Shown here piece by piece: positions 24,616 through 33,700 of a stretch of DNA of 64,000 nucleotides. Every line of letters starts with the position of its first letter. Within the stretch, counting starts at the first letter, position 1. This DNA is from Streptomyces griseoluteus (GTDB taxonomy: Bacteria > Actinomycetota > Actinomycetes > Streptomycetales > Streptomycetaceae): positions 62,001-126,000 of the forward strand of contig JOBE01000022.1 in NCBI GenBank assembly GCA_000717735.1. The letters are read 5' to 3'. Under the pieces are notes generated by a model. The model was not told the DNA's origin. It worked only from the letters and a program-made list of their open reading frames with translations, and searched no databases. The position numbers and the translations under genes are program-made.

Positions 24616-27540
24616 CTATTCGAGCAGCTCCGCGTACGAGCCCATGGCCAGGGCGATGTCCGCCTGGGCCCAGAACCGGTGGTACGTGAAGACGGGGGCC
24701 GCGCCGCCCGCCAGATAGGCCTCGACCTTCGGCCAGGCCGGGTCGTCCTGATAGAAGCTGCGGATCGAGGCGAAGGTGGAGGAGCTGTTCACCGTGTCGC
24801 CGTTCGGCATGGTGCCGGTCCAGGCGCTCGGCACGGAGACCGGGTCGTCGAAGCGGTTGTAGTCGGCGCGGGTCTCCTCGACGGCGATGCCCAGCGGGTC
24901 CTGGTGGTGGTCCCACATGCCGTCGAGCAGGGCCTTGGCGACCCGCTTGGCCTCGGCGTGGCCGGACTTGGCCGCGTAGTAGGTCAGGGTCTTGGCGTAG
25001 GCGGCGGCCACACCGACGTCGTTCGTGTAGTCGGCGACGGTGACGTGCAGGCCGGCGTTGGCGCCGGGGTTCGCCGCGTTCCAGGTGTCGGGCGCGCCGG
25101 ACCACTTGAGGGTGGAGGGGACGCGGTAGGTGCCGTCCGGGTTGATCGTGGTCTCGGACAGCGCCCAGGAGACCCACTTGTCGAGGACGGTCTTCGCCTC
25201 GGCGTCACCGGTCTGCTGGTAGTACTCGGCGACCCGCTCCATCGACCAGGCCTGGAAGCCGAACCACTGGTTCGACGCCGGGTCGTGGTAGACGGGCTTC
25301 TCGTCGTAGAACAGGCCGTGGAAGGTGGGGGTGCCGGCCGGCGGGGTGGCGTAACGTCCCTGCCAGCTGTTGGTGGCGCCGCCCGCGATGCCGCCCTCGG
25401 CGGACTGCAGCCAGCGGTAGAACTCCAGCTGCCGGTCGAGGCTGGTCGCCCAGTCCGCCGCGCCGGTCGCCGACTTGGGCTTGAGCGGGGCGTAGGAGCT
25501 GAGCGCGTAGGCGGCCAGCGGGTTCTGGTAGCCGCCGTGGGCGTGGCTGGAACCGATGCGCCAGGACCAGCCGGCCGAGGTGTCGGTGGCGCCGCCCCAG
25601 GCGTAGTACCAGGACATCAGGTAGTGCGCGCTGTCCTTGCCGGTGCCGGCCGGGCAGGTGGTCGGGCCGACGCAGTTCCCGGACTTCTTGAAGTACTTGT
25701 CGAACATCGAGTACCGCAGGTAGTCACCCATCTTGGCGGCCTTGCCGACGGTCGCGGAGACCTGGGTGCCCTTGCCCTGCTCCTTGGCCCAGAGGTCGGC
25801 CCAGTAGGCGGCCTGGACGGCGCGGGCGTCGGCGTCGGGGGCGTTGGTGAACTTCCACTGCTTGGCGTAGGAGGCGTCCCCCGTGAACAGGTCGAGGTAG
25901 CCGTTCTTGCCGCCGTAGGTGAAGTTGTCGCAGGTGGGGTGGGTGACGGTCTCCCAGACGGACTCCTGCGGGCCGCGCTGGAAGGTGTTGATGTACGAGG
26001 GGCCGGACGCCGTCGGGCCCGCGGAGCACTTGCCGGGCTCGTTGCCGAAGCCGTAGACGTTGTCGACGTCCTGGATCCAGTGCATGCCGTAGATGTCGTC
26101 GGTGCCGTAGGCGCTCTTGAGCTCGGCGGCGATCGGGTCGGAGCCCGAGGTCACACCGGAGTCGAGCCGGGCGGGGTACTGCGAGGGCAGGTCCCACTCG
26201 GGGGCGTACGTCGCCGGCTTCGAGGCGTTGTAGGAGCCGGTGGTGGGCGTGTCGGCGTGGGTCGGGATCATGAATTTCTCCATGGTGTCCCAGGCGCCGT
26301 TGAACTTGGTCCAGTCGCCGGTGATCTTGCCGTACATGGCCTGGAGCCAGATGAGGTAGCTGTACGCCTCCGAGGTCGTCTCGTGCCCGTGGTCGGGGGC
26401 CTCGACGATCAGCGTCTCGACGGAGTGGTACGGGATGCCCTCGGGCGAGAAGTAGCCGTTGGCCGGGTTGGTGATCTTCCCGTGGAGGTCGAGGAAGCGG
26501 GCGTCGTACGTGGAGTTCGCCGCCAGCTGGGCGACGGTGACCTCGGCCTTGGCGTGGCCGGGGGCGGTCGCGGTGAAGACGGCGGAGCCGGTGCCGGTGG
26601 CCGCGGCGGCGACGGTCACCTTCTGGGCGGTGTTCCAGTTCGCCGGGGTGAAGGTGAGCGAGGCCGGGGTCGCGGTGAGGTTGGTGTTGCCCGAGGTACG
26701 GGCGACGCTCACCGTGACGTTCGCGGTGGGGGCCGTGGACAGCTTCAGGTCGAAGGTGCCGGTGGCGCCCTGGCGCACGCCGAGCTGGCTCGGGGAGGCG
26801 ACGAGCGCGGCTCCGGCGGCGACGGTGATGCCGACGGGGGCCGACTCCGCCGAGGCGCCGAGGGTGTCGTAGGCCTTGGCGTAGAGGGAGTGGGCGCCGG
26901 CCGCGAGTCCGGTGGCGCTGTGGGTGAAGGGCGCGGTGGTGTCCGTGCCCAGGAGCGTGGTGTCGCTGTAGAACTCCACTTTGTTCACGGTGGCGCTGTC
27001 GGCCGCGGCGGCGGTCGCTGCGAGCGGCACCGCGTCGCCCACGGTGTAGACGGCCCCGGGCGCGGGGCTGGTGAGGACGGCGACGGGGGGCTGGTGCGCG
27101 CCGGCGCAGGTGGTGCCGTTGACGGCGAAGCCGGTCGGCGCGGTGTTGGCCCCGCTGTAGGTGAACTGGGCGCCGGTGGAGGTGGCGGCGCCCGCGGCGA
27201 GCGTGCCGTTCCAGGCCGCGTTGGTCACGGTGACGTTCTTGCCCGACTGGGACCAGACGCCGCTCCAGCCGCTGGTGAGCTTCTGGTCACCGGCGTAGGA
27301 GTAGGTCAGCGTCCAGCCGTTCAGGGGCTCGGTGGACCGGTTGGTGAGCGTGAGTTCGGCGGTGAAGCCCGAACCCCAGTCGTTGGTCTTGTAGTCGACG
27401 CTGCACTGGACGGCGGCGGCCTGGGCCGTGGTGGCGCCGAAGGCCGTGAGGCCGAGGGGGAGGGAGAGCGCGGCGGCCAGCGCGGTCAGCTGCAGGCGTG
27501 GACGCGTTCTCAGGCTCGTTCTGGGGCGAAGACGTGGCAT
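24616..27540 (-). CDS. secreted exo-cellulase, CBM2-Ig-GH48
   Basis: A 974-residue reducing-end exo-cellulase. Signal peptide (about 1-41, ending AQAAA); CBM2 at about 43-146 with the family Trp/Asn pattern ([23 protein letters not shown]); a bacterial Ig-like domain at about 150-243; a further beta domain at about 245-340; then GH48 from about 345 to the end, with [15 protein letters not shown] carrying the acid Glu. The ATG follows GAGGAGAACC. It is transcribed divergently from GH5-GH6, and a perfect CebR box lies 78-91 bp upstream, so repression by CebR and induction by cello-oligosaccharides are likely. Usual length and domain order for Streptomyces GH48. Confidence 0.95.
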   Translation of the reverse strand: MPRLRPRTSLRTRPRLQLTALAAALSLPLGLTAFGATTAQAAAVQCSVDYKTNDWGSGFTAELTLTNRSTEPLNGWTLTYSYAGDQKLTSGWSGVWSQSGKNVTVTNAAWNGTLAAGAATSTGAQFTYSGANTAPTGFAVNGTTCAGAHQPPVAVLTSPAPGAVYTVGDAVPLAATAAAADSATVNKVEFYSDTTLLGTDTTAPFTHSATGLAAGAHSLYAKAYDTLGASAESAPVGITVAAGAALVASPSQLGVRQGATGTFDLKLSTAPTANVTVSVARTSGNTNLTATPASLTFTPANWNTAQKVTVAAAATGTGSAVFTATAPGHAKAEVTVAQLAANSTYDARFLDLHGKITNPANGYFSPEGIPYHSVETLIVEAPDHGHETTSEAYSYLIWLQAMYGKITGDWTKFNGAWDTMEKFMIPTHADTPTTGSYNASKPATYAPEWDLPSQYPARLDSGVTSGSDPIAAELKSAYGTDDIYGMHWIQDVDNVYGFGNEPGKCSAGPTASGPSYINTFQRGPQESVWETVTHPTCDNFTYGGKNGYLDLFTGDASYAKQWKFTNAPDADARAVQAAYWADLWAKEQGKGTQVSATVGKAAKMGDYLRYSMFDKYFKKSGNCVGPTTCPAGTGKDSAHYLMSWYYAWGGATDTSAGWSWRIGSSHAHGGYQNPLAAYALSSYAPLKPKSATGAADWATSLDRQLEFYRWLQSAEGGIAGGATNSWQGRYATPPAGTPTFHGLFYDEKPVYHDPASNQWFGFQAWSMERVAEYYQQTGDAEAKTVLDKWVSWALSETTINPDGTYRVPSTLKWSGAPDTWNAANPGANAGLHVTVADYTNDVGVAAAYAKTLTYYAAKSGHAEAKRVAKALLDGMWDHHQDPLGIAVEETRADYNRFDDPVSVPSAWTGTMPNGDTVNSSSTFASIRSFYQDDPAWPKVEAYLAGGAAPVFTYHRFWAQADIALAMGSYAELLE

Positions 27541-27617
27541 GCGGGTGGTTCTCCTCGCGGCTCGGGAGGTCGGGGATGCGAAGAGCTGAATCGTTCGACA
27601 GTCAAGCTTTGAACCAG

Positions 27618-27631
27618 TGGGAGCGCTCCCA
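27618..27631. promoter_or_regulatory. CebR box between GH48 and GH5-GH6
   Basis: TGGGAGCGCTCCCA, the exact consensus, extended to a perfect 20-bp palindrome (CAGTGGGAGCGCTCCCACTG, 27615-27634). It is closest to the GH48 gene. Confidence 0.92.
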
Positions 27632-27752
27632 CTGTGCAGTTGGGTCGCTACCCCGTCAAGGTGTGTGAGAAGTCGAAGTCAAAACGCAGGGAATTTACCC
27701 AACGCCTCTTTTGCTTGGCGTCAGTTGCCGCTACGGTCTGCCCCGACCCCAG

Positions 27753-27766
27753 TGGGAGCGATTCCA
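27753..27766. promoter_or_regulatory. degenerate CebR box upstream of GH5
   Basis: TGGGAGCGATTCCA matches the consensus at 12 of 14 positions and lies 52-65 bp before the GH5 start, well placed to control the GH5-GH6 pair. Confidence 0.75.
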
Positions 27767-27817
27767 TCCAGTCGGCGCACCGTCATCGGTGTGCCCTCGC
27801 TGCGAGGACTCGCTTCG

Positions 27818-29347
27818 ATGCGACATCCCCCACGTCTGTCCGCGCTGCTCTCCGGAGTGGCGCTCACGATGGCGAGCACCGCGTTCGCCCTCATGGGAAC
27901 GGCCGCAGGAGCCGCGGCCGAACCCGCATGCACGGTGGAGTACTCGGTCTCCGGCCAATGGGCCGGCGGCTACCAGGGTGCCGTCACCGTCACCAACAAC
28001 AGTGCCGCGCTGAGCGGTTGGCGCCTCGGCTTCGACTTCCCGGCCGGCCAGGTGGTCAGCCAGGGCTGGGGCGGCAAGTGGTCCCAGTCCGCCGCCACCG
28101 TGACCGTCACGAACGAGAGCTGGAACGGCTCGCTCGGCACGGGCGCGAAGGCGACGGCCGGCTTCATCGCCTCGTGGACGGGGACCAACACGGCCCCCAC
28201 CGCGTTCACGCTCGACGGCGCTCCGTGCACCACCGGCGGAGCCACCCCGACGCCGAGCCCGACCACCCCGACGACTCCGCCCACCACTCCCCCGACCACC
28301 CCGCCGACCCTGCCGCCGCCGACTCCGGTCACCGGCGCGCCCGAACTCGGCGTCGCCGGCAACAAGTTCGCCGACCAGAACGGCGCGGTCCGCCGCCTGC
28401 TCGGCGTCAACCGCTCCGGCGGCGAGTTCATGTGCGTCCAGGGCCACGGCATCTGGGACGGTCCCGTCGACGACGCCTCGGTCAAGGCGATCGCCGACTG
28501 GAAGGCCAACACGGTCCGCATTCCCCTCAACGAGGAGTGCTGGCTCGGCCTGGACAACATCAAGCCCGAATACCGGGGCACGAACTACGTGAACGCCGTG
28601 AAGGACCTGGTGACCAAGGTCCTCGCGCACGGCATGACCCCGGTCGTGGAGCTGCACTGGACGTACGGCCAGTACACCGGCAACTCCTCGGGCTGCTCCG
28701 ACGTGCACGCCTCCTGTCAGAAGCCGATGCCGAACGCGCAGTACACCCCGGCGTTCTGGACCTCGGTGGCGAACACGTTCAAGAATGACGAGCGGGTCGT
28801 CTTCGACCTGTTCAACGAGCCCTACCCGGACCGGGCGACCTCCACCGCGGCACAGGCCTGGTCCTGCTGGCGCGACGGCGGCACCTGCCCCGGCATCGGT
28901 TACGAAGTCGCCGGCATGCAGGACCTGTTGGAAACCGTCCGTGCCACGGGGGCGAAGAACCTCGTCCTCGTCCCCGGCATCGCGTACTCCAACGACCTGA
29001 GCCAGTGGCTCACGTACCGCCCCACGGATTCGGCGGCGAATCTGGCCGCCGCCTGGCACGTCTACAACTTCAACACCTGCTCGAACGAGACGTGCTGGAA
29101 CGAAACCCTCGCCCCGGTAGCCGCACAGGTACCTCTGCTGGCGGGCGAGATCGGTGAGAACACCTGCGGACACGCGTTCATCGACCGCGTCATGAAGTGG
29201 TTCGACGACCGCGGCCTCTCGTACCTCGGCTGGACCTGGAACACCTGGAACTGCAACTCCGGGCCCGCGCTGATCAGTTCGTACGACGGCACACCCACCG
29301 CATTCGGCATCGGGCTGCGCGACCACCTGCGCAACCTCACCCCCTGA
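27818..29347 (+). CDS. secreted endoglucanase, CBM2-GH5
   Basis: A 509-residue endo-cellulase. Signal peptide (1 to about 34), CBM2 at about 36-128, a Pro/Thr-rich linker at about 131-166, and a GH5 catalytic domain with the acid/base Glu in FDLFNEPYPD and the nucleophile Glu in LLAGEIGENTCG. The ATG at 27818 has GAGGA about ten bases before it and puts the signal at the N-terminus; longer frames would translate the operator region. It starts a two-gene operon with the GH6 exo-cellulase, 16 bp downstream, under a CebR-box-like site, and acts with the GH6 and GH48 enzymes on cellulose. Confidence 0.94.
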   Translation: MRHPPRLSALLSGVALTMASTAFALMGTAAGAAAEPACTVEYSVSGQWAGGYQGAVTVTNNSAALSGWRLGFDFPAGQVVSQGWGGKWSQSAATVTVTNESWNGSLGTGAKATAGFIASWTGTNTAPTAFTLDGAPCTTGGATPTPSPTTPTTPPTTPPTTPPTLPPPTPVTGAPELGVAGNKFADQNGAVRRLLGVNRSGGEFMCVQGHGIWDGPVDDASVKAIADWKANTVRIPLNEECWLGLDNIKPEYRGTNYVNAVKDLVTKVLAHGMTPVVELHWTYGQYTGNSSGCSDVHASCQKPMPNAQYTPAFWTSVANTFKNDERVVFDLFNEPYPDRATSTAAQAWSCWRDGGTCPGIGYEVAGMQDLLETVRATGAKNLVLVPGIAYSNDLSQWLTYRPTDSAANLAAAWHVYNFNTCSNETCWNETLAPVAAQVPLLAGEIGENTCGHAFIDRVMKWFDDRGLSYLGWTWNTWNCNSGPALISSYDGTPTAFGIGLRDHLRNLTP

Positions 29348-29363
29348 AAGGATCCCCACCCGC

Positions 29364-31109
29364 ATGAGCCGCACCAGTCGCACCAGTCGCACCGCCCTTC
29401 TGGCGGCGCTCGGCCTCATCACGGCCACCGGCGCCACAGCCACCGTCTTCGGCACCGCCACCGCCGGCGCCGCCACCCCCGGCTGCAAGGTCGACTACCA
29501 GGTCACCAACCAGTGGAGCACCGGCTTCGGCGCCAACGTGACCGTCACCAACACCGGTGACCCGGTCTCCGCCTGGACCCTGGAGTGGTCCTACGGCGGC
29601 AACCAGCAGGTCACCCAGGGCTGGAACGCCACCATCACCCAGGCCGGCGCCGCCGTCACCGCCAAGAACGCCTCCTACAACGGCGCCCTGGCCACCGGTG
29701 GTTCCACCTCCTTCGGCTTCAACGGCACGTACAGCGGCACCAACGCCGTGCCCGCCACCTTCAAGCTGAACGGCGTCACCTGCAACGGGGCCACCGAGCC
29801 GACCGAGCCCCCGACCACCCCGCCCACCACTCCCCCGACCACCCCGCCGCCGGCCGGCAGCAAGGTCGACAACCCGTACGCCGGCGCCAAGGTGTACGTG
29901 AACCCCGACTGGAGCGCGAAGGCGGCCGCGGAGCCCGGCGGCAGCAGGATCGCCAACCAGCCCACCGGCGTATGGATGGACCGGATCGCCGCCATCAACG
30001 GCACCCCCGGCGCCAGGGGCCTGCGCGCCCACCTCGACGAGGCCCTGAGGCAGAAGGGCTCCGGAGAGCTCGTCGTCCAGCTGGTCATCTACAACCTGCC
30101 GGGCCGCGACTGCGCGGCGCTCGCCTCCAACGGCGAGCTCGGCGCCACGGAGATCGGCCGCTACAAGACCGAGTACATCGACCCGATCGCCGCGATCCTC
30201 GCCGACCCCAAGTACGCGGGCCTGCGGATCGTCAACGCGGTCGAGATCGACTCGCTGCCGAACCTGGTCACCAACGTCTCCGGCCGTCCGACGGCCACCG
30301 CCAACTGCGACGTCATGAAGGCCAACGGCAACTACATCACCGGTGTCGGCTACGCCCTCAACAAGCTGGGGTCGATCGGCAACGTCTACAACTACGTCGA
30401 CGCCGGTCACCACGGCTGGCTGGGCTGGGACAGCAACTTCGGCCCGTCCGCCGAGCTGTTCAAGACGGCCGCCACGGCCGAGGGCTCCACGGTCGACAAG
30501 GTGCACGGCTTCATCGTCAACACCGCCAACTACAGCGCCCTGAAGGAGGACCACTTCAAGATCGGGGACTCCGTCAACGGCACCTCGGTGCGCACGTCGA
30601 AGTGGATCGACTGGAACCAGTACACCGACGAGCTGTCGTACGCCCAGGCGATGCGCGACAAGCTGGTCTCGATCGGCTTCAACAGCAACCTCGGCATGCT
30701 GGTCGACACCTCCCGCAACGGCTGGGGCGGCACCCAGCGGCCCACCGGTCCGGGCGCGCTGACCAGCGTCGACACGTACGTCGACGGAGGCAAGTACGAC
30801 CGCCGCATCCACCTCGGCAACTGGTGCAACCAGTCCGGTGCCGGTCTCGGCGAGCGGCCCCAGGCGGCACCCGCCGCGGGCATCGACGCGTACGTCTGGA
30901 TGAAGCCCCCGGGCGAGTCCGACGGCGCCTCCAAGGAGATCCCGAACACCGAGGGCAAGGGCTTCGACCGGATGTGCGACCCGACGTACACGGGCAACGC
31001 CCGTAACGGGAACAGCATGTCGGGCGCGCTGCCGGACTCCCCGCTCGCGGGCGCCTGGTTCTCGGCTCAGTTCCAGGAGCTCATGAAGAACGCCCACCCG
31101 GCGCTGTAA
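29364..31109 (+). CDS. secreted cellobiohydrolase, CBM2-GH6
   Basis: A 581-residue non-reducing-end exo-cellulase. Signal peptide (about 1-36), CBM2 at about 38-137, a PTTPP linker at about 140-158, and GH6 from about 160 (VYVNPDWSAKAAAEPGG). NLPGRDCAALASNGE holds the catalytic Asp region, and NYVDAGHHGWLGW and CNQSGAGLGERP are typical of exo-acting GH6 with tunnel loops. GAAAGGAT precedes the ATG. It is cotranscribed with the GH5 gene; repeat copy B and a long hairpin follow and probably end the transcript. Together with GH48 this gives attack from both chain ends. Confidence 0.95.
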   Translation: MSRTSRTSRTALLAALGLITATGATATVFGTATAGAATPGCKVDYQVTNQWSTGFGANVTVTNTGDPVSAWTLEWSYGGNQQVTQGWNATITQAGAAVTAKNASYNGALATGGSTSFGFNGTYSGTNAVPATFKLNGVTCNGATEPTEPPTTPPTTPPTTPPPAGSKVDNPYAGAKVYVNPDWSAKAAAEPGGSRIANQPTGVWMDRIAAINGTPGARGLRAHLDEALRQKGSGELVVQLVIYNLPGRDCAALASNGELGATEIGRYKTEYIDPIAAILADPKYAGLRIVNAVEIDSLPNLVTNVSGRPTATANCDVMKANGNYITGVGYALNKLGSIGNVYNYVDAGHHGWLGWDSNFGPSAELFKTAATAEGSTVDKVHGFIVNTANYSALKEDHFKIGDSVNGTSVRTSKWIDWNQYTDELSYAQAMRDKLVSIGFNSNLGMLVDTSRNGWGGTQRPTGPGALTSVDTYVDGGKYDRRIHLGNWCNQSGAGLGERPQAAPAAGIDAYVWMKPPGESDGASKEIPNTEGKGFDRMCDPTYTGNARNGNSMSGALPDSPLAGAWFSAQFQELMKNAHPAL

Positions 31110-31133
31110 GGGAACACGGGCCTCATCAGCCCT

Positions 31134-31327
31134 AGGATCTTTCGTTTGGCTCAGGCCGGATCAGGGAGCGGGGTCCGGTGCGTGGGGTCTCCCCAGGCCC
31201 GCAGGGCCTGGGGGACGCCTCGCGAGGCGGAGGAGGGCGCCACGGCGGAGCCATGGCGACCGACGACGACGCGGCGAGGCGCGGTGCCGGACCCCGCGAG
31301 CCCGGCATGATCCAAACGAGAGGCCCT
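31134..31327 (+). mobile_element. MITE-like repeat, copy B
   Basis: A 194-bp element after the cellulase operon. The outer ends AGGATCTTTCGTTTGG and (rc) AGGGCCTCTCGTTTGG match at 13 of 16 bases; inner ends share GCGGGGTCCGG. The core GGCGGAGGAGGGCGCC and GGCGGAGCCATGGCGACC are nearly identical to copy A. It carries an extra hairpin (CCCCAGGCCC/GGGCCTGGGG, about 31191-31213) not found in copy A. Reading frames inside it have no homology I recognise and are not genes. Confidence 0.75.
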
Positions 31328-31328
31328 C

Positions 31329-31364
31329 GGTGCCGCATCCGTCCGGCGGGACGGGTGCGGCACC
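31329..31364 (+). terminator. long hairpin terminator after the cellulase operon and repeat
   Basis: GGTGCCGCATCCGTCC pairs with GGACGGGTGCGGCACC over 16 positions (one T-G wobble) with a 4-base loop. It directly follows copy B. The remainder of the gap to 31517 holds only a weak promoter-like TTGACG near 31444. Confidence 0.75.
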
Positions 31365-31517
31365 TTCGCGCGCCCGGCCGTGTCCGGACACTGGCCGGCG
31401 GCGGCACCGTCATTGGTCGGACGAATGGCGGTGCCCCTGCGCGGTTGACGCGCGTCGACCCGAGCGGCCACTCTGCGGATGGCAGGTGCACATCAATCCC
31501 AGATGGAGGCCCGCACG

Positions 31518-32267
31518 ATGCACGGACGCGCTCTCAGTTCACTCCTACCGCGGTTCCTGCTCGCCTTCGCCTTGCTGGTCACCGGTCTGGCGGGCGTCGT
31601 CGCCACCGCCGGGACCGCCCGGGCGGACGGCTGCTACACCTGGTCACGCACCCTCTCCCAGGGAGCGTCCGGCGCCGATGTGACCCAACTCCAGATCCGC
31701 GTGGCCGGCTACCCCGGCTACGGCGGCGTGCTCGCGATCGACGGGTCGTACGGGCCCGCCACCGTCGCCGCCGTGAAGCGCTTCCAGAGCGCGTACGGCC
31801 TCGGTGCCGACGGCGTCGCGGGACCCGCCACCTTCGGGAAGATCTACGAGCTCCAGGACGACGACTGCACCCCGGTCCACTTCACGTACGCCGAACTGAA
31901 CAACTGCAACAGCACCTGGGAGGGCGGCGCGGTGAGCGCGGCCACCGCCCGGTCGAACGCGCTGCGCACCATGTGGAAGCTGGAGGCGATGCGCCACGCC
32001 CTCGGCGACGAGCCCATCCGGGTCACCAGCGGCTTCCGCAGCCACGCCTGCAACAACGCGGTCGGTGGCGCGACGTCGAGCCGCCATCTGTACGGCGACG
32101 CCGCCGACCTGGGCTCCGGCCCGCACTCGCTGTGCCGGCTCGCCCAGCAGGCCAGGAACCACGGCTTCAACGGGATCCTCGGCCCGGGCTACCCGGGCCA
32201 CGGCGACCACGCCCACGTCGACCACCGGGCCAGTCGCTACTGGTCCGCCTCCAGCTGCGGCATCTGA
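31518..32267 (+). CDS. secreted D-Ala-D-Ala carboxypeptidase-like peptidase (PG-binding 1 + M15)
   Basis: A 249-residue secreted wall enzyme. Signal peptide (about 1-38, ending TARADG), a peptidoglycan-binding domain at about 45-105 (LSQGASGADVTQLQIRVAG, VDGSYG-like IDGSYGPATVAAVKRFQ), and a zinc peptidase M15 domain at about 115-249 with SRHLYGDAADLG and HAHVDHR supplying the metal ligands. It has the same order as the zinc D-alanyl-D-alanine carboxypeptidase of Streptomyces albus. GGAGG lies eight bases before the ATG at 31518; an in-frame ATG at 31503 is less likely. No link with cellulose use is evident. Confidence 0.9.
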   Translation: MHGRALSSLLPRFLLAFALLVTGLAGVVATAGTARADGCYTWSRTLSQGASGADVTQLQIRVAGYPGYGGVLAIDGSYGPATVAAVKRFQSAYGLGADGVAGPATFGKIYELQDDDCTPVHFTYAELNNCNSTWEGGAVSAATARSNALRTMWKLEAMRHALGDEPIRVTSGFRSHACNNAVGGATSSRHLYGDAADLGSGPHSLCRLAQQARNHGFNGILGPGYPGHGDHAHVDHRASRYWSASSCGI

Positions 32268-32300
32268 CCCGCCCCGCCGGGCACGCGGCCGGGCTCGCGC

Positions 32301-33332
32301 TCAGCAGGACCGGCGCACCACGAGCTCCGTCGGCAGCACGTGCCGACGGGGCTCGTCCGGTCCCGCAATGATCTCATGGATCTCCTGGATCAGCATCCGG
32401 GCCATGGTGCGGCCCATCTCCTCGATGGGCTGGCGCACGCTGGTGAGCGGCGGGTCCATGAGGCGCGCCACCGGGGAGTCGTCGACGCCGACCAAAGCCA
32501 CGTCCTCCGGGACCCGGCGGCCCGCCTCGCGCAGCACGCTCCGCGCGCCGGCCGCCATCACGTCGGACGCGGCGAAGACGGCGTCCAGGTCCGGGCGGCG
32601 GTCGAGCAGCAGTCGCATGGCCCGCCGGCCGCCCTCCTCGGTGAAGTCGCCCGTCGAGACCAGGGCCTCGTCGGGCGCGAGTCCGGCCTCCGCGAGGCCC
32701 GCCCGGTAGCCGCCGAGGCGTGCGCGGGCCACGTACATGTCGAGCGGCCCCGTGACGGTCGCGATCCTGCCGCGCCCGCGTCCCACGAGGTGCGCGACGG
32801 CGGCCCGGCCGGCCCCGATGTTGTCGGAGTCGACGTACGGCACGGGTTCGGCCTCCGAGCGGCGCCCGTTCATGACGACCGGGAGGCCGAGTTCCCTGAT
32901 CCGGTCGGGGAGCGGGTCGTCGCCGTGGACGGAGGCGAGCAGCACGCCGTCGACGCGCTGGGCGGCGAGGTACTGCTCGAAGCGCTGCCGCTCCTGTTCG
33001 CTGCGGACGAGCGTGAGCAGCAACTGCTTGTCGGCTTCGGCGAGTTCGGCGCTGACACCGCGGATGAGGTCGAGGAAGTAGGGCTCGGCGAAGAGGCGGG
33101 CCTCGACCTCGGGGATGACGAGCGCGATGGCGTCGGTGCGGCTGCCGGCCAGGGCGCGGGCGGCCTGGTTGGGTACGTAGCCGAGTTCGGCGACGGCTCT
33201 GGCGACGGCCGTTCTGGTCTGCTCGCTCACCCGGGGGGAGCCGTTGATCACCCGGGAGACCGTGCCCCGTCCGACCCCGGCCCTGGCGGCCACCTGCTCC
33301 AGGGTCGGTCTGCCGCTCTGCCGTCCGCTCAC
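32301..33332 (-). CDS. cebR: LacI-family cellobiose/cellotriose-responsive repressor CebR
   Basis: A 343-residue repressor with helix-turn-helix TLEQVAARAGVGRGTVSRVI, hinge GYVPNQAARALAGSRTD and a sugar-binding domain ending in a C-terminal Cys. The GTG at 33332 has GGGGAG upstream and gives the usual CebR length; a longer frame would run back through the operator at 33399. It is divergent from cebE. In characterised Streptomyces, CebR binds TGGGAGCGCTCCCA and releases it with cellobiose or cellotriose; five such sites occur here, one before its own gene, which implies autoregulation. Confidence 0.94.
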   Translation of the reverse strand: MSGRQSGRPTLEQVAARAGVGRGTVSRVINGSPRVSEQTRTAVARAVAELGYVPNQAARALAGSRTDAIALVIPEVEARLFAEPYFLDLIRGVSAELAEADKQLLLTLVRSEQERQRFEQYLAAQRVDGVLLASVHGDDPLPDRIRELGLPVVMNGRRSEAEPVPYVDSDNIGAGRAAVAHLVGRGRGRIATVTGPLDMYVARARLGGYRAGLAEAGLAPDEALVSTGDFTEEGGRRAMRLLLDRRPDLDAVFAASDVMAAGARSVLREAGRRVPEDVALVGVDDSPVARLMDPPLTSVRQPIEEMGRTMARMLIQEIHEIIAGPDEPRRHVLPTELVVRRSC

Positions 33333-33398
33333 AACTCCGAACTCCCCTCGTAGGACAACGCGCCGCTCCTCAGCCCGTCGCGGGAACCGAAACAGAGG

Positions 33399-33412
33399 TG
33401 GGAGCGCTCCCA
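33399..33412. promoter_or_regulatory. CebR box upstream of cebR
   Basis: Exact TGGGAGCGCTCCCA, 67-80 bp before the cebR start codon. The 368-bp cebR-cebE gap otherwise holds the cebE promoter and second box. Confidence 0.9.
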
Positions 33413-33533
33413 CCGTAGTCCACCCCCACACCCGCGCGCCACGAGGGCGCGTTCAGGAGATGACGCGACCGTGGCGGCCAGGACGTCGCGAAACCCCCGG
33501 AAAACCTTCCGGTAACGAATGCGCGTTCATGTC

Positions 33534-33563
33534 TTGACACCCGTACCCGCTAGGCAGCAACCT
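33534..33563 (+). promoter_or_regulatory. probable cebE promoter
   Basis: A consensus -35 TTGACA (33534-33539) with a possible -10 CAACCT (33558-33563, 18-bp spacer). The CebR box begins 14 bp further on, so repressor would cover the start site. The -10 is weak, so only the -35 is convincing. Confidence 0.45.
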
Positions 33564-33576
33564 TCCGGCAACGACG

Positions 33577-33590
33577 TGGGAGCGCTCCCA
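33577..33590 (+). promoter_or_regulatory. CebR box upstream of cebE
   Basis: Exact TGGGAGCGCTCCCA in the promoter region, 111-124 bp before the cebE start. Confidence 0.92.
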
Positions 33591-33700
33591 TCCGGGGCGC
33601 GCACAGCCTTGCATCGGGTCTGGCAGGCGCCGCCGAGCCGCGAACAGCCGGCCGGGCCTCTTGGCGCACAACGAGCACCACCTTGGACGAGGAGAGTGGA

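Noticed and set aside
27818-31109. CRISPR-like repeats in the PTTPP-coding linkers
   Set aside because: Short in-frame codon repeats for Pro/Thr linkers of secreted cellulases; no spacers.
31151-31491. Several 75-120 codon open frames in and beside repeat copy B
   Set aside because: They follow the repeat core in several frames and have no ribosome sites; translation of a repeat, not genes.
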